A stretch of DNA of 64,000 nucleotides. Origin: Watersipora subatra. Taxonomy: Eukaryota > Bryozoa > Gymnolaemata > Cheilostomatida > Watersiporidae. Below are positions 25,401-34,029 of the stretch, piece by piece. Under the pieces are notes generated by a model, which did not search any database, had not been told where the DNA came from, and was given only the letters and a program-made list of their open reading frames with translations. The translations under genes were made by a program, and so were the position numbers. Every line of letters begins with the position of its first letter. Position 1 is the stretch's first letter. Where the stretch lies: contig NC_088712.1 in NCBI RefSeq assembly GCF_963576615.1, forward strand, positions 33,799,155 through 33,863,154, read 5' to 3'.

Positions 25401-25949
25401 CACAAGGCCGTCAACCTCTTACTTGTATTTTCTAAAAGTTCATTCATTGAGCACTTGGTGAATAATCAGTAAATTCCTGTATAGATGAACAGTCAGGAAT
25501 CTTCTGAGTGAAACTAATAAGTTCCGAAACCCCAATGCCTAGTGGCATCTAAACAATGGTCCCATCAAGGATAAACGACTCCAAACTTACTACGGAATAT
25601 TGGCGTTATCAAAAAAGAAAAATAGCTCCAATCAACTACAAATATTTCAGGTATCTTTTAATGACAGGCATCACTACTTTGCCCTAATGACTTAGCTCAG
25701 ATGAAGGGGTGAGCTGAACATATACACTCACAGTTGATAGCTTGGCATAGTCTGCTGCCGGCGAACTGTGTATGTCTCAGCAGTGATGGGGTTCCCATGC
25801 TCATCAATCATACGACCTCTGATGCGGTCTGGCTTTCTTTCAGTCGCCTCAGAAACATAGCTGCTTCTTGAAGATGAATGAGGCTTGATGGAAAAGAAGT
25901 CATCGATATCATCCAAAGTAGAAGCTCCACGGAGTTGATGCCTCGGCAT
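1409..25949 (-). CDS. TDRD9: TDRD9-like DEAH-box RNA helicase, N-terminal part (gene continues off the left edge)
   Basis: Seven coding exons on the minus strand: 25949-25732, 12890-12794, 12622-12443, 7505-7434, 4462-4345, 2413-2256 and 1483-1409. All have GT-AG borders and compatible phases and give about 306 residues. Visible are a short acidic/aromatic N-terminus (LDDIDDFFSI, about 11-21), Walker A GMTGCGKTT (180-188), motif Ia TQPRR (210-214), GYQV (237-240), TTG (257-259) and the DEVHER box (280-285). The spacing between LPI, Walker A, KER and GYQV agrees with TDRD9/Spindle-E. Known family role: germline piRNA-pathway helicase of the cytoplasmic nuage, with a C-terminal tudor domain, which would lie outside this window. 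No exon for the next helicase motif (SAT) is seen in 1-1408. Start chosen at ATG 25949; an in-frame ATG at 26003 would add 18 residues, but an AG acceptor lies between them. Another DEAH helicase is less likely. Confidence 0.85.
1505..1866. repeat. 43-bp minisatellite, about 8 copies
   Basis: Unit starts GACTTAATACACTAGAGACA and ends GGAATGACGGTA. It fills the end of TDRD9-like intron 6, up to about 22 bp before the acceptor of exon 7. Confidence 0.97.
2256..2413 (-). CDS. TDRD9: TDRD9-like coding exon 6
   Basis: Two nt plus 52 codons, containing GYQV, YMTTGILLQKL and ending ...HIILDE, the first half of the DEVH box. Acceptor ATTAG|GC, donor GAG|GTCAGT. Using this acceptor gives the eight residues between KER and GYQV expected in TDRD9. 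Confidence 0.88.
2453..2566. repeat. 26-bp minisatellite, left block (about 4 copies)
   Basis: Unit contains GTATATGAGAGTGTTCTACC followed by CTAG. Same family as the 3137-4336 block; the two are split by an insertion. Confidence 0.93.
2567..3137. mobile_element. About 571-bp insertion inside the 26-bp minisatellite
   Basis: Unique sequence interrupts the 26-bp array and the repeats resume at once on the far side. The left end reads CAGTCATACTTCGACTTACG. The insertion may be flanked by TA (2565-2566 and 3138-3139), but the array itself is TA-rich and I see no matching terminal inverted repeats. No coding capacity. Class unknown. Confidence 0.6.
3137..4336. repeat. 26-bp minisatellite, main block (about 46 copies)
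   Basis: Variants of the third base after CTAG (G, C or T) and GAGAG/AAGAG forms alternate. The array ends about 8 bp from the splice donor of TDRD9-like exon 5. Confidence 0.97.
4345..4462 (-). CDS. TDRD9: TDRD9-like coding exon 5 (motif Ia)
   Basis: Thirty-nine codons plus 1 nt: VPQYILDEYA...VTQPRR...KER. Acceptor AACAG|GTG, donor AGAG|GTGAGC. The 26-bp minisatellite starts only about 8 bp inside the following intron. Confidence 0.9.
4500..4721. other. Short TAGACTATAG-rich repeats and unassigned intron
   Basis: Roughly 4515-4576 holds several inverted copies of CTATAGAC/GTCTATAG. The remainder is AT-rich with no recognised feature. Confidence 0.5.
4722..5999. repeat. 25-bp minisatellite with 50-bp higher-order unit, about 51 copies
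   Basis: Monomers read CCCTCGGTAAGTTGCCAACT or CCCTCGATAAGTTATCAACT. From about 5400 to 5820 they alternate strictly as a 50-bp dimer. Many monomers carry CGGTAAGT, a near-ideal splice donor, on the plus strand, which is antisense to the host gene. Small minus-strand ORFs here are repeat read-through. Confidence 0.97.
6282..6320. repeat. 39-bp hairpin next to piggyBac-type MITE
   Basis: Perfect 16-bp stem TCGCACATCCTTAACA with a 7-nt loop. The inner 17 bp (TAACACTAGAGTTGTTA) recurs directly at 7022-7038, on the other side of the MITE. Confidence 0.8.
6328..7021. mobile_element. Non-autonomous piggyBac-type element (MITE), about 694 bp
   Basis: Ends are CCCTTTGACC... and ...TGCCAAAGGG, inverted matches, bordered by CTAA on the left and TTAA on the right. 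TTAA is the target duplication of piggyBac elements; the left copy has one change. No transposase is encoded. Confidence 0.6.
7434..7505 (-). CDS. TDRD9: TDRD9-like coding exon 4 (Walker A)
   Basis: Twenty-four codons in phase 0 reading LIQTIES...GMTGCGKTTQ, the ATP-binding P-loop of a DEAH helicase. Acceptor TTTGTAG|CTG, donor CCCAG|GTGAAA. Confidence 0.9.
7506..7977. other. Intron 3 of TDRD9-like gene, unassigned part
   Basis: AT-rich, with no exon, repeat array or element end recognised. Intron 3 continues to 12442. Confidence 0.5.
7978..8107. repeat. 45-bp minisatellite, left block (about 3 copies)
   Basis: Unit contains GACTTAGAGATGAGGTGTTG and CTATAGATACAAGGCAT. It continues after the hAT-type insertion at 9600. 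Confidence 0.95.
8108..9599. mobile_element. Non-autonomous hAT-type transposon, 1,492 bp
   Basis: Ends are CAGGGCCGTATTGTTC and its inverted match GAACAATACAGCCCTG. The element is flanked by a perfect 8-bp duplication GGCATAAC (8100-8107 and 9600-9607), as expected for the hAT superfamily. It interrupts the 45-bp minisatellite exactly. Internal ORFs of 96 codons or fewer do not resemble a transposase. Confidence 0.88.
9600..9830. repeat. 45-bp minisatellite, right block (about 5 copies)
   Basis: Same unit as 7978-8107; begins with the second copy of the hAT target duplication. Confidence 0.95.
9831..10322. other. Unassigned intron sequence
   Basis: AT-rich; nothing recognised on either strand. 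Confidence 0.4.
10323..11822. repeat. 58-bp minisatellite, about 26 copies
   Basis: Unit starts GCCTCAGAAGTGCTTCAGTG and includes GAAAGACAGTAGAATGGGTA. Variant units (GGACATAAGAGCG, AACATAAGAGGG) recur at intervals, showing block duplications. Intron 3 of the TDRD9-like gene. Confidence 0.97.
11989..12172. repeat. 43-bp repeat, about 4 copies
   Basis: Unit contains GGGCCATAGGTTGAGACAGC and TTTATGGGCCAGATGTGACC. Confidence 0.93.
12443..12622 (-). CDS. TDRD9: TDRD9-like coding exon 3
   Basis: Sixty codons, phase 0 at both ends; acceptor GACAG|AAG, donor AAG|GTACTA. Ends with LPITSHREK, which matches the spacing of the LPI segment that precedes the Walker A helix in TDRD9. Confidence 0.8.
12794..12890 (-). 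CDS. TDRD9: TDRD9-like coding exon 2
   Basis: Holds 1 nt plus 32 codons (ESARYRDGKAYVQEF...). Acceptor GTAG|GG, donor CTG|GTGAGT. Polar, helical-looking segment before the helicase core. The preceding intron is about 12.8 kb and contains the 28-bp satellite and the Harbinger element. Confidence 0.75.
12891..14328. other. Unassigned part of TDRD9-like intron 1
   Basis: No exon or element recognised. GGCTCAGCTGGTAGA near 13200 resembles a Pol III A box, but no B box follows. Confidence 0.4.
14329..21140. repeat. 28-bp satellite, about 6.8 kb, roughly 243 copies
   Basis: Unit CCATTTGTCTGTTAGTCGTT plus ACGTGTGT, with C/T, CAT/CGT and GTG/GTA variants. Blocks repeat at higher order: the variant pattern of 14410-14876 recurs 700 bp (25 units) later, and that of 16902-17144 recurs 1,926 bp later. 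Occasional 26-bp units (ACGTGTCC) shift the phase. Many ORFs of 60-108 codons cross it; these are repeat read-through. Confidence 0.98.
21311..21346 (+). mobile_element. Helitron-like 3' end fragment hosting the Harbinger insertion
   Basis: TTTTTATTACCTACGCTACG followed by CCGG resembles the 3' ends near 28344 and 43852. It is cut at ATT (21344-21346) by the Harbinger element and seems to resume at 24938. Confidence 0.5.
21513..23146 (+). CDS. PIF/Harbinger DDE transposase (HARBI1-like nuclease)
   Basis: Three exons: 21513-21725, 21950-22116 and 22252-23146. All junctions are GT-AG and in phase, giving about 424 residues. The last exon contains a helix-turn-helix region (KVATAFGVSKTTVHRCLY) and the DDE nuclease with D203 in AVDGTHF, D289 in LGDPAYP and E326 in VEIAFGRLKARWR; all three catalytic residues are present. 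Known family role: cuts and rejoins the transposon ends, needing the Myb-like partner for nuclear import and DNA binding. Exon 1 is rich in basic residues near its end (RRTRRQNRKRK), a possible nuclear-localisation signal, and has a hydrophobic stretch before it. Start chosen at the first ATG, 21513. Intact, with no stops or frameshifts seen. Confidence 0.94.
23326..24679 (-). CDS. Harbinger Myb/SANT-like (MADF-type) DNA-binding protein
   Basis: Three minus-strand exons, 24679-24424, 24154-24047 and 23825-23326, with GT-AG borders and matching phase 1 junctions, give about 287 residues. The N-terminal part (about 1-105) has spaced aromatic residues (W56, W64, W68, Y75, W92) in a basic helical region typical of the trihelix/SANT-like proteins of Harbinger elements. 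The C-terminal half is polar, with a basic NRRKRSR patch, a predicted helix with MQQIMQQ and a Pro/His/Thr/Ser-rich tail. In this superfamily the protein helps the transposase reach the nucleus and bind transposon ends. It ends about 180 bp from the convergent transposase stop. Confidence 0.85.
24941..24984. other. Gap between Harbinger and mariner-type MITE
   Basis: About 44 bp. Starts CAGTAATAGTCGG, the likely continuation of the interrupted Helitron-like end. Confidence 0.4.
24985..25382. mobile_element. Tc1/mariner-type MITE, 398 bp
   Basis: Imperfect terminal inverted repeats, left CCATACTTTTCGGACTATTA and right TAATAGTCTGAAAAGTACGA, sit between TA dinucleotides at 24983-24984 and 25383-25384. 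The interior has further palindromes, notably around 25238-25292 (TTTCACCGCTAG ... CTAGCAGTGAAA). No ORF. Confidence 0.75.
25383..25731. other. 5' end of TDRD9-like intron 1
   Basis: Nothing recognised beyond the donor at 25731. Confidence 0.4.
25732..25949 (-). CDS. TDRD9: TDRD9-like coding exon 1
   Basis: Holds 72 codons plus 2 nt. The donor is ACT|GTGAGT (intron from 25731), phase 2, and pairs with the 1-nt lead of the exon starting at 12890 to form a Leu codon. The TLDDIDDFFSI stretch resembles the start of TDRD9. A CAG acceptor at 25954-25956 suggests a separate 5' UTR exon upstream. Confidence 0.7.
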
Positions 25950-27035
25950 ATCTCCTGCATATGAGGCACAAATAATACTTAACAAAAGCTCGTGCAAATT
26001 CATGCTATTGTATGCCCTCTACACCTAGATAAGAGGTCAAGCGAGATATTTCATTTAAACCTAAGGCTTAATGATAGCATAAATTAATTGTTTAATGTGT
26101 ACTAAAGGGCTCAGAAAGGTACAACTAGTGACAGACAAAAGATGAATAATTTAGAAACATATTCAACATACTGGCTTATTTACGGTGAAATTGGCGACAA
26201 CTCACATTAAAGCATTTAGAATGTAGAGTTTGCGTGATTGAATCGCATTATGACAGAAGTCCATTTTTTACCAATTATAAATCAGACTCAACAGGGATAA
26301 TACTTTGATTGCCAACACGAATTGATCTGCTTAAATTTACAAAAGTGCTTTGCTATCAATAATTGCCGGCTTTCCCAATTGAGGTGGGCAACGACTAGAT
26401 TTTCACCCTACCATCAACTGAATCTCCATTTGGAGTTACTAACTCATAAAACCCAATGTTGAAAAAAGGCTAGCGTGAACATATGCGCATTTCAGAGCTT
26501 GACATAGGCCTTAAGCTGTATTTTGATGCAAAACTCATGTGTACGCATAGTAGGTGCTACATACAGCGCGTGTGTAATATGTGATGTACCGGTATGTAAC
26601 AGTAGGTATTAAATACAGGCTGTATGTAATACCTACTGTTGTATGTAACAGTAGGCATTACATACATGCTGTATGTAATACCTACTGTTGTATGTAACAA
26701 GATCCTCACATCCACATAACTTTAGGCTGTTAGAATCTTAATTAAATTTCATAGTGTATGTAGGTTGCATGCCTGCATATGTAGATCTCTACAGTTTAAA
26801 CATTTCAACAGTCTTTTATGATTACAGTTTAACTAGTTATACTCCAATGTACAGTCATGACACATCATACCAAAAATTAGACAAGAATTTCAAACAAATT
26901 TTTGCTTTGAGAGACTAGACAAAATTGAGATACAAGCATATGAGACAGTTCAAGTTGGCCGAGTACGTGAGAGGCGGATTACAAGAACAGCATCACTCAG
27001 TCTTTTTTGTCGGATCAGTTTGAAATGGTTTTAGA
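25950..27035. other. Upstream region of the TDRD9-like gene
   Basis: Divergent intergenic DNA. A possible 5' UTR exon of the helicase would end on the minus strand somewhere upstream of the AG at 25954. The only structure seen is the pair of hairpins at 26598-26689. Confidence 0.4.
26598..26689. repeat. Two tandem 43-nt hairpins
   Basis: Each copy (26598-26640, 26647-26689) begins AACAGTAGG and ends CCTACTGTT, its reverse complement. Stems cover nearly the whole unit, with a short TGCTG-type loop in the second copy. Confidence 0.8.
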
Positions 27036-27317
27036 AAGGCCGACTAAAAGTGAAGGTGAAAGACCAACTAAAGGAGAAGGTGAAGGCCGACTAAAAGTGA
27101 AGTTGAAGGCCGACTAAAAGTGAAGGTGAAAGACCAACTAAAGGTGAAGGTGAAGGCCGACTAAAGGTGAAGGTGAAGGCCGACTAAAGGTGAAGGACCG
27201 ACTAAAGGTGAAGGCCGACTAAAGGTGAAGGTGAAAGACCGACTAAAGGTGAAGGCCGACTAAAGGTGAAGGACCCCGACTAAAGGTGAAGGGCCGACTA
27301 AAGGTGAAAGTGAAAGA
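27036..27317. repeat. GACTAAAGGTGAAGG short tandem repeat
   Basis: Irregular units built from GGCCGACTAAAGGTGAAGGT, differing in the number of GGTGAA insertions. About 280 bp, purine-rich on the plus strand. Confidence 0.9.
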
Positions 27318-28022
27318 GAGCCAAAAAAGAGTAAATAAAGAATCATAAGCTGGAATAAGATAATAAAAAAGTAAATGAAAAAAAAATTAGAATTATGTTT
27401 AGTGTAAGATCAAAAGATATTTTGATCTATGTGAAAATATAGTCTGCTATATAGTATATATATACTATATAATAAACTAAATTCATTTAAATAAAATTTA
27501 AAATTTTTGTTACTCTGCGTAGCATCACAAAAGTGCAGCGTATCAAACACGTGGCTGTCAAGTTTCTCTCACACAGCCTTTCGCCGCTACCATCGGTCTC
27601 AAAGGTAAAAACTCCATACACTACTGTGCATGGTAATATTACCTTTTATAGCAGAGTATTTGATGCTCTGGGAGCGTAGGTGGTGAATAAGAACAATAGA
27701 AAACCAGTTTTTGCATCACAAGTAACATCCAATTCTTTTCACACAGGTATTATCTACGTAGGAAGAGCCTCGACATTCTCTAAACATTCGGTCAGACAAA
27801 GACAGTACGATATTTCATTTTTACATTTGTACCAGTATCGAGAGGTACTAGCATCGAGAGGTACCAGCATCGTCGTATTCAAAGTTTTGATGGATAGCTT
27901 CTGCTGGAACAGTAACCTTTTTTATACACACACGCTTCTACACAAGAATTGTTATTATTAATTCAACATATTCAGGTGTTTTAATTTGGTTTCTCTATTT
28001 GTATTAATTGTATCATTACTGA
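27318..28022. other. Intergenic AT-rich stretch
   Basis: Contains an ATATAGTATATATATACTATAT palindrome-like run near 27450. A 93-codon ORF at 27680-27961 does not begin with ATG and resembles nothing I know. Confidence 0.4.
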
Positions 28023-28376
28023 ATTATTTTTATTGTAATCATAACAAAACAGACTTAGTTTGGCTATTACTTGCTAGTTATTTCACATTTACGTTTAAAC
28101 CCTATATTAATTTTTTAATTTACTTGACCTGCACAAAACATTTTTCTCATGATATGAAATTTGAAAGTTACAGTTGCTTGACAATGTTTGAAAACCTTTA
28201 CAGTTTATTTTATTTTCTTTCTTAATTTATTTCAACTGCAAAAAACACTTTTCTCATGATATGTAGTTTGAAAGTTAGAATGGCAATTATTGTTATATGT
28301 TAAATACAAAACAATTTTCTATGCAAAGAACTTTTTATTACCCAGGCAACGCCGAGCAGTACAGCAGTATATATAT
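28023..28376 (+). mobile_element. Helitron-like dispersed repeat, 3' part
   Basis: Matches 43440-43887 over its length (shared GCACAAAAC, TTTGAAAGTTACAGTTG, TTTATTTCAAC) and ends TTATTACCCAGGCAACGCCG then AGCAGTACAG. Small ORFs in it are shared with the other copy and are probably not genes. Confidence 0.6.
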
Positions 28377-30150
28377 ATGCTAGTGCCCATGCAATCCAGT
28401 TCGCTATTAGAGATCGTCAGGTGTTGGCAAAGCACAAAAAATAAGTAACCGTGCAATAATTCAGAAATAGGTACGTGCATGTATTTAGAGGCGATCTATT
28501 AATGCAGATGTTGGAATGCCGATTTACCAAGCTATGAGTGATGATACGCTATGATTTACTGATATGAGTTGTAGTTTCGTCGAAAGGTAACTCTTATCCT
28601 AATCTCGAACACCGTTCTTATTACGTATAGTAAATACATATTTTTGTTTTACTTTATTTTAGCAATATAAAACATTTGCTATATTTTTCCTTTGTAAAAT
28701 AGACTATCCTGTGCATTCTAGAGAAAAATGAAAAAAACCTCAAAATTGAAGGTATGAGCTCTAGTTAACTTACTGTAAAATTACCATAATCATGAACCAT
28801 GTCAGTGACGTCACATATCCAAAGGTATTGGCGAGGACCGATTAGTGAACTAGTTTGGAATTTACTGTTACTTATATTATAGGAATGGTGTTTCTTAGAG
28901 CAGTGATGTTACAGTAAATTAAAAAACTATACAAAAGTTTCCAATTAGTGCAAAATTTAATCTACTTGAACTAAATGTTTGCAGTTTACAAAGCCTGGTA
29001 AAGGTCGCATGACTTGAATCATACTATGATCAAATGAATGCCTGCATGACTCTGGCCTGATTTAGCATTTTACGCAACAATCTGACAAATTAGATATTCA
29101 TACCACTTCATGTTTTATCAAAGTAGCAAAGAAATTTATTGCAATAGGTCGATTATTGACATAATCGTTGCGTTGACACACATATGCGTTACCTCGTATT
29201 ACCTCGTAGGATTCTTCACGCTAAACCACCTAGGGATGTAAGGGGCGTGCCTCAATTAGACCCAAATGGATTTTTTTTCTTTGTAAAACAATGTTCCAGT
29301 AATTGGTTTCATAATTAGAATCTATGAATTAATGTTACATAGAGGTCTGCAATTTAAGGTCTACGTCGGCTAGGTCTAAGGTCTGCGTTGACCTTCAAAA
29401 TGAACTAACGATTTATAAGCAGTGAAAACGAAAGTTTTCGTGGTGCTTGTAATGGTTAGCATGACTATAAAATCAGCCAAATAAAACCAAAAAAGACCCG
29501 TGCTTCCCTTCAATAGAGATTCCCATAACCATATCTTTCTGATTAGGATTGGTTCATCTGTATAATTACATGAGACCCGATAAAAGGATTAGGTAAACCT
29601 GTAAAACAATGCTGGTAGACAAAACTAGCGTTAATAAATCATATGTAGAACGCTGGCATAAACTGATCTAAGCAGATATAAACTTAGAATCGCTAAGTGA
29701 AGTGAATACAAACGATTATGGAAAATATCAAAGTCGACAATAGAATAACACCGATTACAAAACAGGTAAATTCCATATACGAAGCTATCACCGTATTACG
29801 TCTGATTAATGTTAATTACATATCGATATCAACTAATAGAGACGTATTTCACGGAGAAACCCTTGATGCGAAGTCGTTGATTCCTCATAGAAATACTTTT
29901 TATATAGTAACCAACCTTTAATATATACGTCTTTAATACGACGGTTTGAATATCATCATTACCGAAAAGAATTATTGCTGAGAAAGCTCGACTACGAAAA
30001 TCGTTTTAGAACGACCGACGCCATATTGAATTACAAGATTTGCAGTCTGCACTTACAGATTTCTTTCTGAAGCTTCGATTTGAAGTTCGTATATTTATTC
30101 GTTTGTTCTGCTGGTAATTGTAAGTACCTAGATTTGGATATCTATTCATA
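28377..30150. other. Upstream region of the CREBZF-like gene
   Basis: No repeats of note. An ATG ORF of 67 codons at 29718-29921 lies in the presumed leader or promoter of CREBZF; it has no recognisable domain and could be an upstream ORF or chance. Confidence 0.4.
30017..30028 (+). promoter_or_regulatory. Possible YY1-type site upstream of CREBZF
   Basis: GACGCCATATTG fits the YY1 core GCCATNTT, 120-odd bp before the start codon, a common place for this site near animal promoters. A single motif match only. Confidence 0.25.
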
Positions 30151-31227
30151 ATGACATATTTTGAGATGAAAACAGACAACTACACGAATGGTCATTTGTC
30201 ATGTTTTGATGAAACATCTCAATTTAGAGAAGTCAGCAATTTTGGTTATGCTCGTTCGTTGTTAAACGAAGAAGATGAAATTTGCCTTTCATCTTTTAGT
30301 TGCTCTCAATACGCTACCTCAGAAGGTGTAGAAGTTGGTGAATTTCATCTTCAATCGGAGAGCAGCGTAGTATGCTTACCTGAGGTCAGCCAGGGACAGT
30401 ATACTTCTTCATCTGACCCTTCGCTATACTCTGAACGGACTAGTAAAGATAGCTGCGCGTTCTCAAGTATGCTGAGCCCTCCTTGCAGTTCCGAAGGTGA
30501 TATTGATGACTCATTGACTGACTATGATCGTTTATTTCCGGAGCTAGGAAGTTTTGGTGTTGTAAAAAAGGTTGACGCCAGTTCGACCACGTTGAAAAAT
30601 CGTAATCCAGCTGATCACAATTCGGTTGTTCATCTACCAGAAATCGTTCCTAATAAGGAAGTCTTATCGACATGTACAAACAATCATGGATCCAAGAAAG
30701 GTAACAATGACTGTACCAATGATGTCGGAGAGAACACAAAAGTTCCTAAGTATGTTGATTTTAAGCCAGAAAATGGTTTTGCTGTTTGTGGGCCATTCTC
30801 AAAAAATGCTATCCTTGCTCGTGAAAACCGGCGTAAAAAGAAAGAGTATGTGACTACTCTTGAAAGCGAAATTCATACATTATCCCAAGAGAAACTGGTT
30901 ATACAAAATGACCTTCAGAAAGCACATATGGCCATAGATCATCTAAACGAAGAAATTGGCTATTTGAAAAGTGTGATCGCAAACCACACAACCCTTGGTG
31001 CATTGCTGAAAAACATTCCTAACACTCCAGGCGTTAATCTTAAACGATCATCCCCTGACTCAACCTCCGATGAAACTAGTAAACGGCATAAAGGAGATCA
31101 TGAATACAGCGCTTTTCCACAATCTGTGGCTCAACCTGGAGTTTGTCTCCATGTTTCTGAAGGGTCGGTTTCCCTTGAATTTTGTAAACAATGTAATGTA
31201 AAGTCAACGCAACTAATGCAAGCCTAA
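30151..31227 (+). CDS. CREBZF: CREBZF (Zhangfei/SMILE)-like bZIP transcription factor
   Basis: Single open exon of 358 residues. The first 200 residues are acidic/Ser-rich and look like an activation region. The bZIP basic part KNAILARENRRKKKEYV spans 218-234, followed by a heptad zipper (L237, L244, I251, L265, L272) and an LGALL (LxxLL-type) motif at 282-286. DHEY at 316-319 fits the (D/E)HxY motif by which CREBZF binds HCF-1, and the C-terminus GVCLHVSEGSVSLEFC (330-345) matches the conserved CREBZF tail. Known role of the family: nuclear cofactor acting through HCF-1 and other bZIP or nuclear receptors. Compared with CREB-type basic regions, the AA..C positions are LA..N, so standard CRE binding may be altered. 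Like the vertebrate gene, the coding region has no intron. Candidate poly(A) signals at 31993 and 32449. Confidence 0.93.
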   Translation: MTYFEMKTDNYTNGHLSCFDETSQFREVSNFGYARSLLNEEDEICLSSFSCSQYATSEGVEVGEFHLQSESSVVCLPEVSQGQYTSSSDPSLYSERTSKDSCAFSSMLSPPCSSEGDIDDSLTDYDRLFPELGSFGVVKKVDASSTTLKNRNPADHNSVVHLPEIVPNKEVLSTCTNNHGSKKGNNDCTNDVGENTKVPKYVDFKPENGFAVCGPFSKNAILARENRRKKKEYVTTLESEIHTLSQEKLVIQNDLQKAHMAIDHLNEEIGYLKSVIANHTTLGALLKNIPNTPGVNLKRSSPDSTSDETSKRHKGDHEYSAFPQSVAQPGVCLHVSEGSVSLEFCKQCNVKSTQLMQA

Positions 31228-33711
31228 TTCAGTTGTAACTGCTCTCCTTGACCAGAAAAGACTAGACTATTAATATCGTTGATTTTAAATTATACTGTAA
31301 CATTCATTTTATTACTGTCTCAACACACACCATCGAAATTATTGTATGGGAGGGTTTTGGACTTCAGGTGTGTGGTTTGACAATTATTTGCCTTATTATT
31401 GCTTTGTCTTCAGTCAAAGGTCAAATCAGTTGTATTGGTATTTTACAGTCGGCTAGTTGTACGAAAGCTCATTGTGACACTGGATACTTCAGCAAATAAT
31501 GGCTAAGTATTTGATCAAATGTCTGTATCATTATCTTTAGCTATTTATCACATTGTCTATTACTGGACAGTATATCGGCGACATCATATGTTCACAGACA
31601 AGTACAAACCTTTCTGAATGTTTATATTCACGAACTCAACATTGATAGCTGATGTCATGTTTTACAGAGTGCAACCAACAAGAGACACGATTAAATGCTA
31701 ACATGCTGTTACTATGTTTCAGGGACATTCAGAGATCACATGTCAGTCTCGCGCCCCTCCACCTGATAGCAGAATGCTGTCAACTGGGGCGAACTACTAC
31801 TGACAGCAGCATGTGATACTTCTGTAGTGTCATTGGCTCGGAAAGTGTTTGTTGTAGTACATCTCATGGAATGCATTACCCTAATCTAAATGGTAATTTC
31901 TTACAATATCTTTGGCTTGCTGGTAATATTTGTTAATCGGTTTGTGAGACAAAGATTATTAAATGTTTTTCATCTACTGCAATGTTTGTGTCAATAAATA
32001 GTCTCATTTTCAAGATGTAAGCATGTGCTTCTGTTTTTATTGTTAGCCAATCAGCTGCAAGAAGTGCCCTATGACTTGGCACCACGCGGTCCGAACAAGA
32101 CAGACTAATGGTGATAACATGCAGGACTGTTTTAGTATTCGGGGTTGGTAGGAGTCTGCATTGTTGGGCCATTGGATTAGGGTGGGACAGTTCTTTTTAT
32201 AAAAGGGGTCACCCAATGGATAGCTTTGCAGGCTCCTGATTCACATTCTACATGATATTTTCACATTATTGGTCATATTTGTAATTGTATTAATACACTA
32301 TTGAAATCATCTTTGCTTATTCACTTTTTCACATTGATGCGTGTTGGTAGTACATTGTATATCTTATGCATAAAGGCTTATGAGGCAATTGAGTTGCCAG
32401 TTCTCTTTGACCACCCCCTTAACCTGAGCATAGTTTCCATGTAGTTTAAATAAACCCTTTCTATTACATGAACCTCTGAAGGTGGTAACACTGCAATAAG
32501 TGTAGTAGTGCAGCTTATTTTGATTATTGCTGAAGCAAATTATTTCAATAGATAAACAGGTCTGGTCAATTTTACATAGCCAGTTAGGATGCAGTGTCCA
32601 AAAACTTGTTTTGTTGCAATTTTAGTAATGTTGGTAAATTTCACAGACCATATCAAAACTAACATAACAAGGGCAATATGAGTTTAAAGTTACAGCTTGG
32701 AAACTATCAAAACGAAGGATTACTTGGATTTGCTAGAGAATGAGCAGATTAATACGCTCAAATTTATACAAGAAGTTGTCTTTATTTCACTCAAGACAAT
32801 AGTAAAAAAATTAAGTTCTACTAAAGTTTACCGCGAAGGCTAGTCTCTAGTTAAACGTACTTATCTAATTTTTTCTACAAATTTTTGGACTAAATCCGTT
32901 ATGATTACCAATGGAGCAACCGACAACATCGCAGCCATGTCGCATAGACGGAAGAGAACAACTCCCGTGCAGTGCATATTGTGACAAGCAGTTTTGCCTG
33001 CTCCGCCTTACGGGGGGGGCAACTCCGCAAAGCAAGTTTGTCAAGTCAGGCTAAGTTCACATCAGCTAGTGGTGGGTTTTGCCGAGAATGCTGTTTAAAA
33101 GTAAGTCTGGTGGTCGCAGAAGATTGCGTCTGTAGTAGCTTAAATACCTAAAGAATATTTTTAGGCTACAGGTAGTCATTATTAATCCAGTCTCCTAACG
33201 CTATTTTAGTTGATGAGCCATGAGTAATTGGCCATTAAAAGGCGAGTAGTAATACAAAATAAAATTGTTCTTACGCCGTATGCAACAGTCCAACCAGCTA
33301 ATAGGTAATTAGAGCCGTGGACCATGCTTTTACGGCATGTAGAACGAGGTACAACAATAGCAATTAGGGTTGTCTGTTTCTGGTCTCGACCCGCGGATCG
33401 GCAGCGTAGGTAGTAACAGTAAAAAGCTTTAATTCGCTGTTTCTACTGATTTCCAAAGCTACAGTAGCTATCATGGATTGCCTAATTCATTATAATCAAA
33501 TACCACGAGCTAATAAGCTTTAGTAGTAGCAAAAAAAAACAAATAATAAGCATACAATATACCAAGATAAACATGCAGTCATATGATGTTCATTAATCAT
33601 CCAGAAAGTTATCAAACAGAGTTCACCAATAATGTGCAACCAGTACAATAATTCTAAAAGATGTTTCGTAAATAAAGGACAGCTAAATAAAAAAAGAAAT
33701 AGCAAGTACGT
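31228..33711. other. 3' UTR of CREBZF-like gene and intergenic DNA
   Basis: AATAAA at 31993-31998 and 32449-32454 are plausible ends of the CREBZF-like transcript. No other gene or repeat array recognised. Confidence 0.4.
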
Positions 33712-33889
33712 ACCTGCCAACTCTCACGCATTGAGCGTGAGACTCACGCAATCACCCCAAAGAAAATATGAAAATGCGTGAGATTTTTGCCCCAATTTCC
33801 ACAATTTTATATATACTAACATTGATACATCAATTGCCCCAAAACCAAATCTCACGCATTGCCCCACTCTTGGGTTGGCAGGTTGGCAA
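33712..33889. mobile_element. MITE-like inverted-repeat element
   Basis: Begins CCTGCCAACTCTCACGCATT and ends CTCTTGGGTTGGCAGG, an inverted match. The interior repeats CTCACGCA and its complement. About 180 bp, no coding capacity; class not assigned. Confidence 0.5.
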
Positions 33890-33975
33890 CACGCGTAAAG
33901 TATTTATTAGCAATTTTCATAGATACATGCTGCATGTATCAATGAAAATTGCTAATAAATACTTTACGCGTTGCC
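33885..33975. repeat. Near-perfect 90-bp palindrome
   Basis: Two arms of about 44 bp (GCGTAAAGTATTTATTAGCA ... and its complement) meet at a TGC/TGCA centre with no loop. Differences are one 2-bp indel and one base. Confidence 0.9.
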
Positions 33976-34029
33976 CAACAGCATCATAACTTCATTTGAA
34001 AGACTAAGCATCAGATTTGTTAGTTAGTA

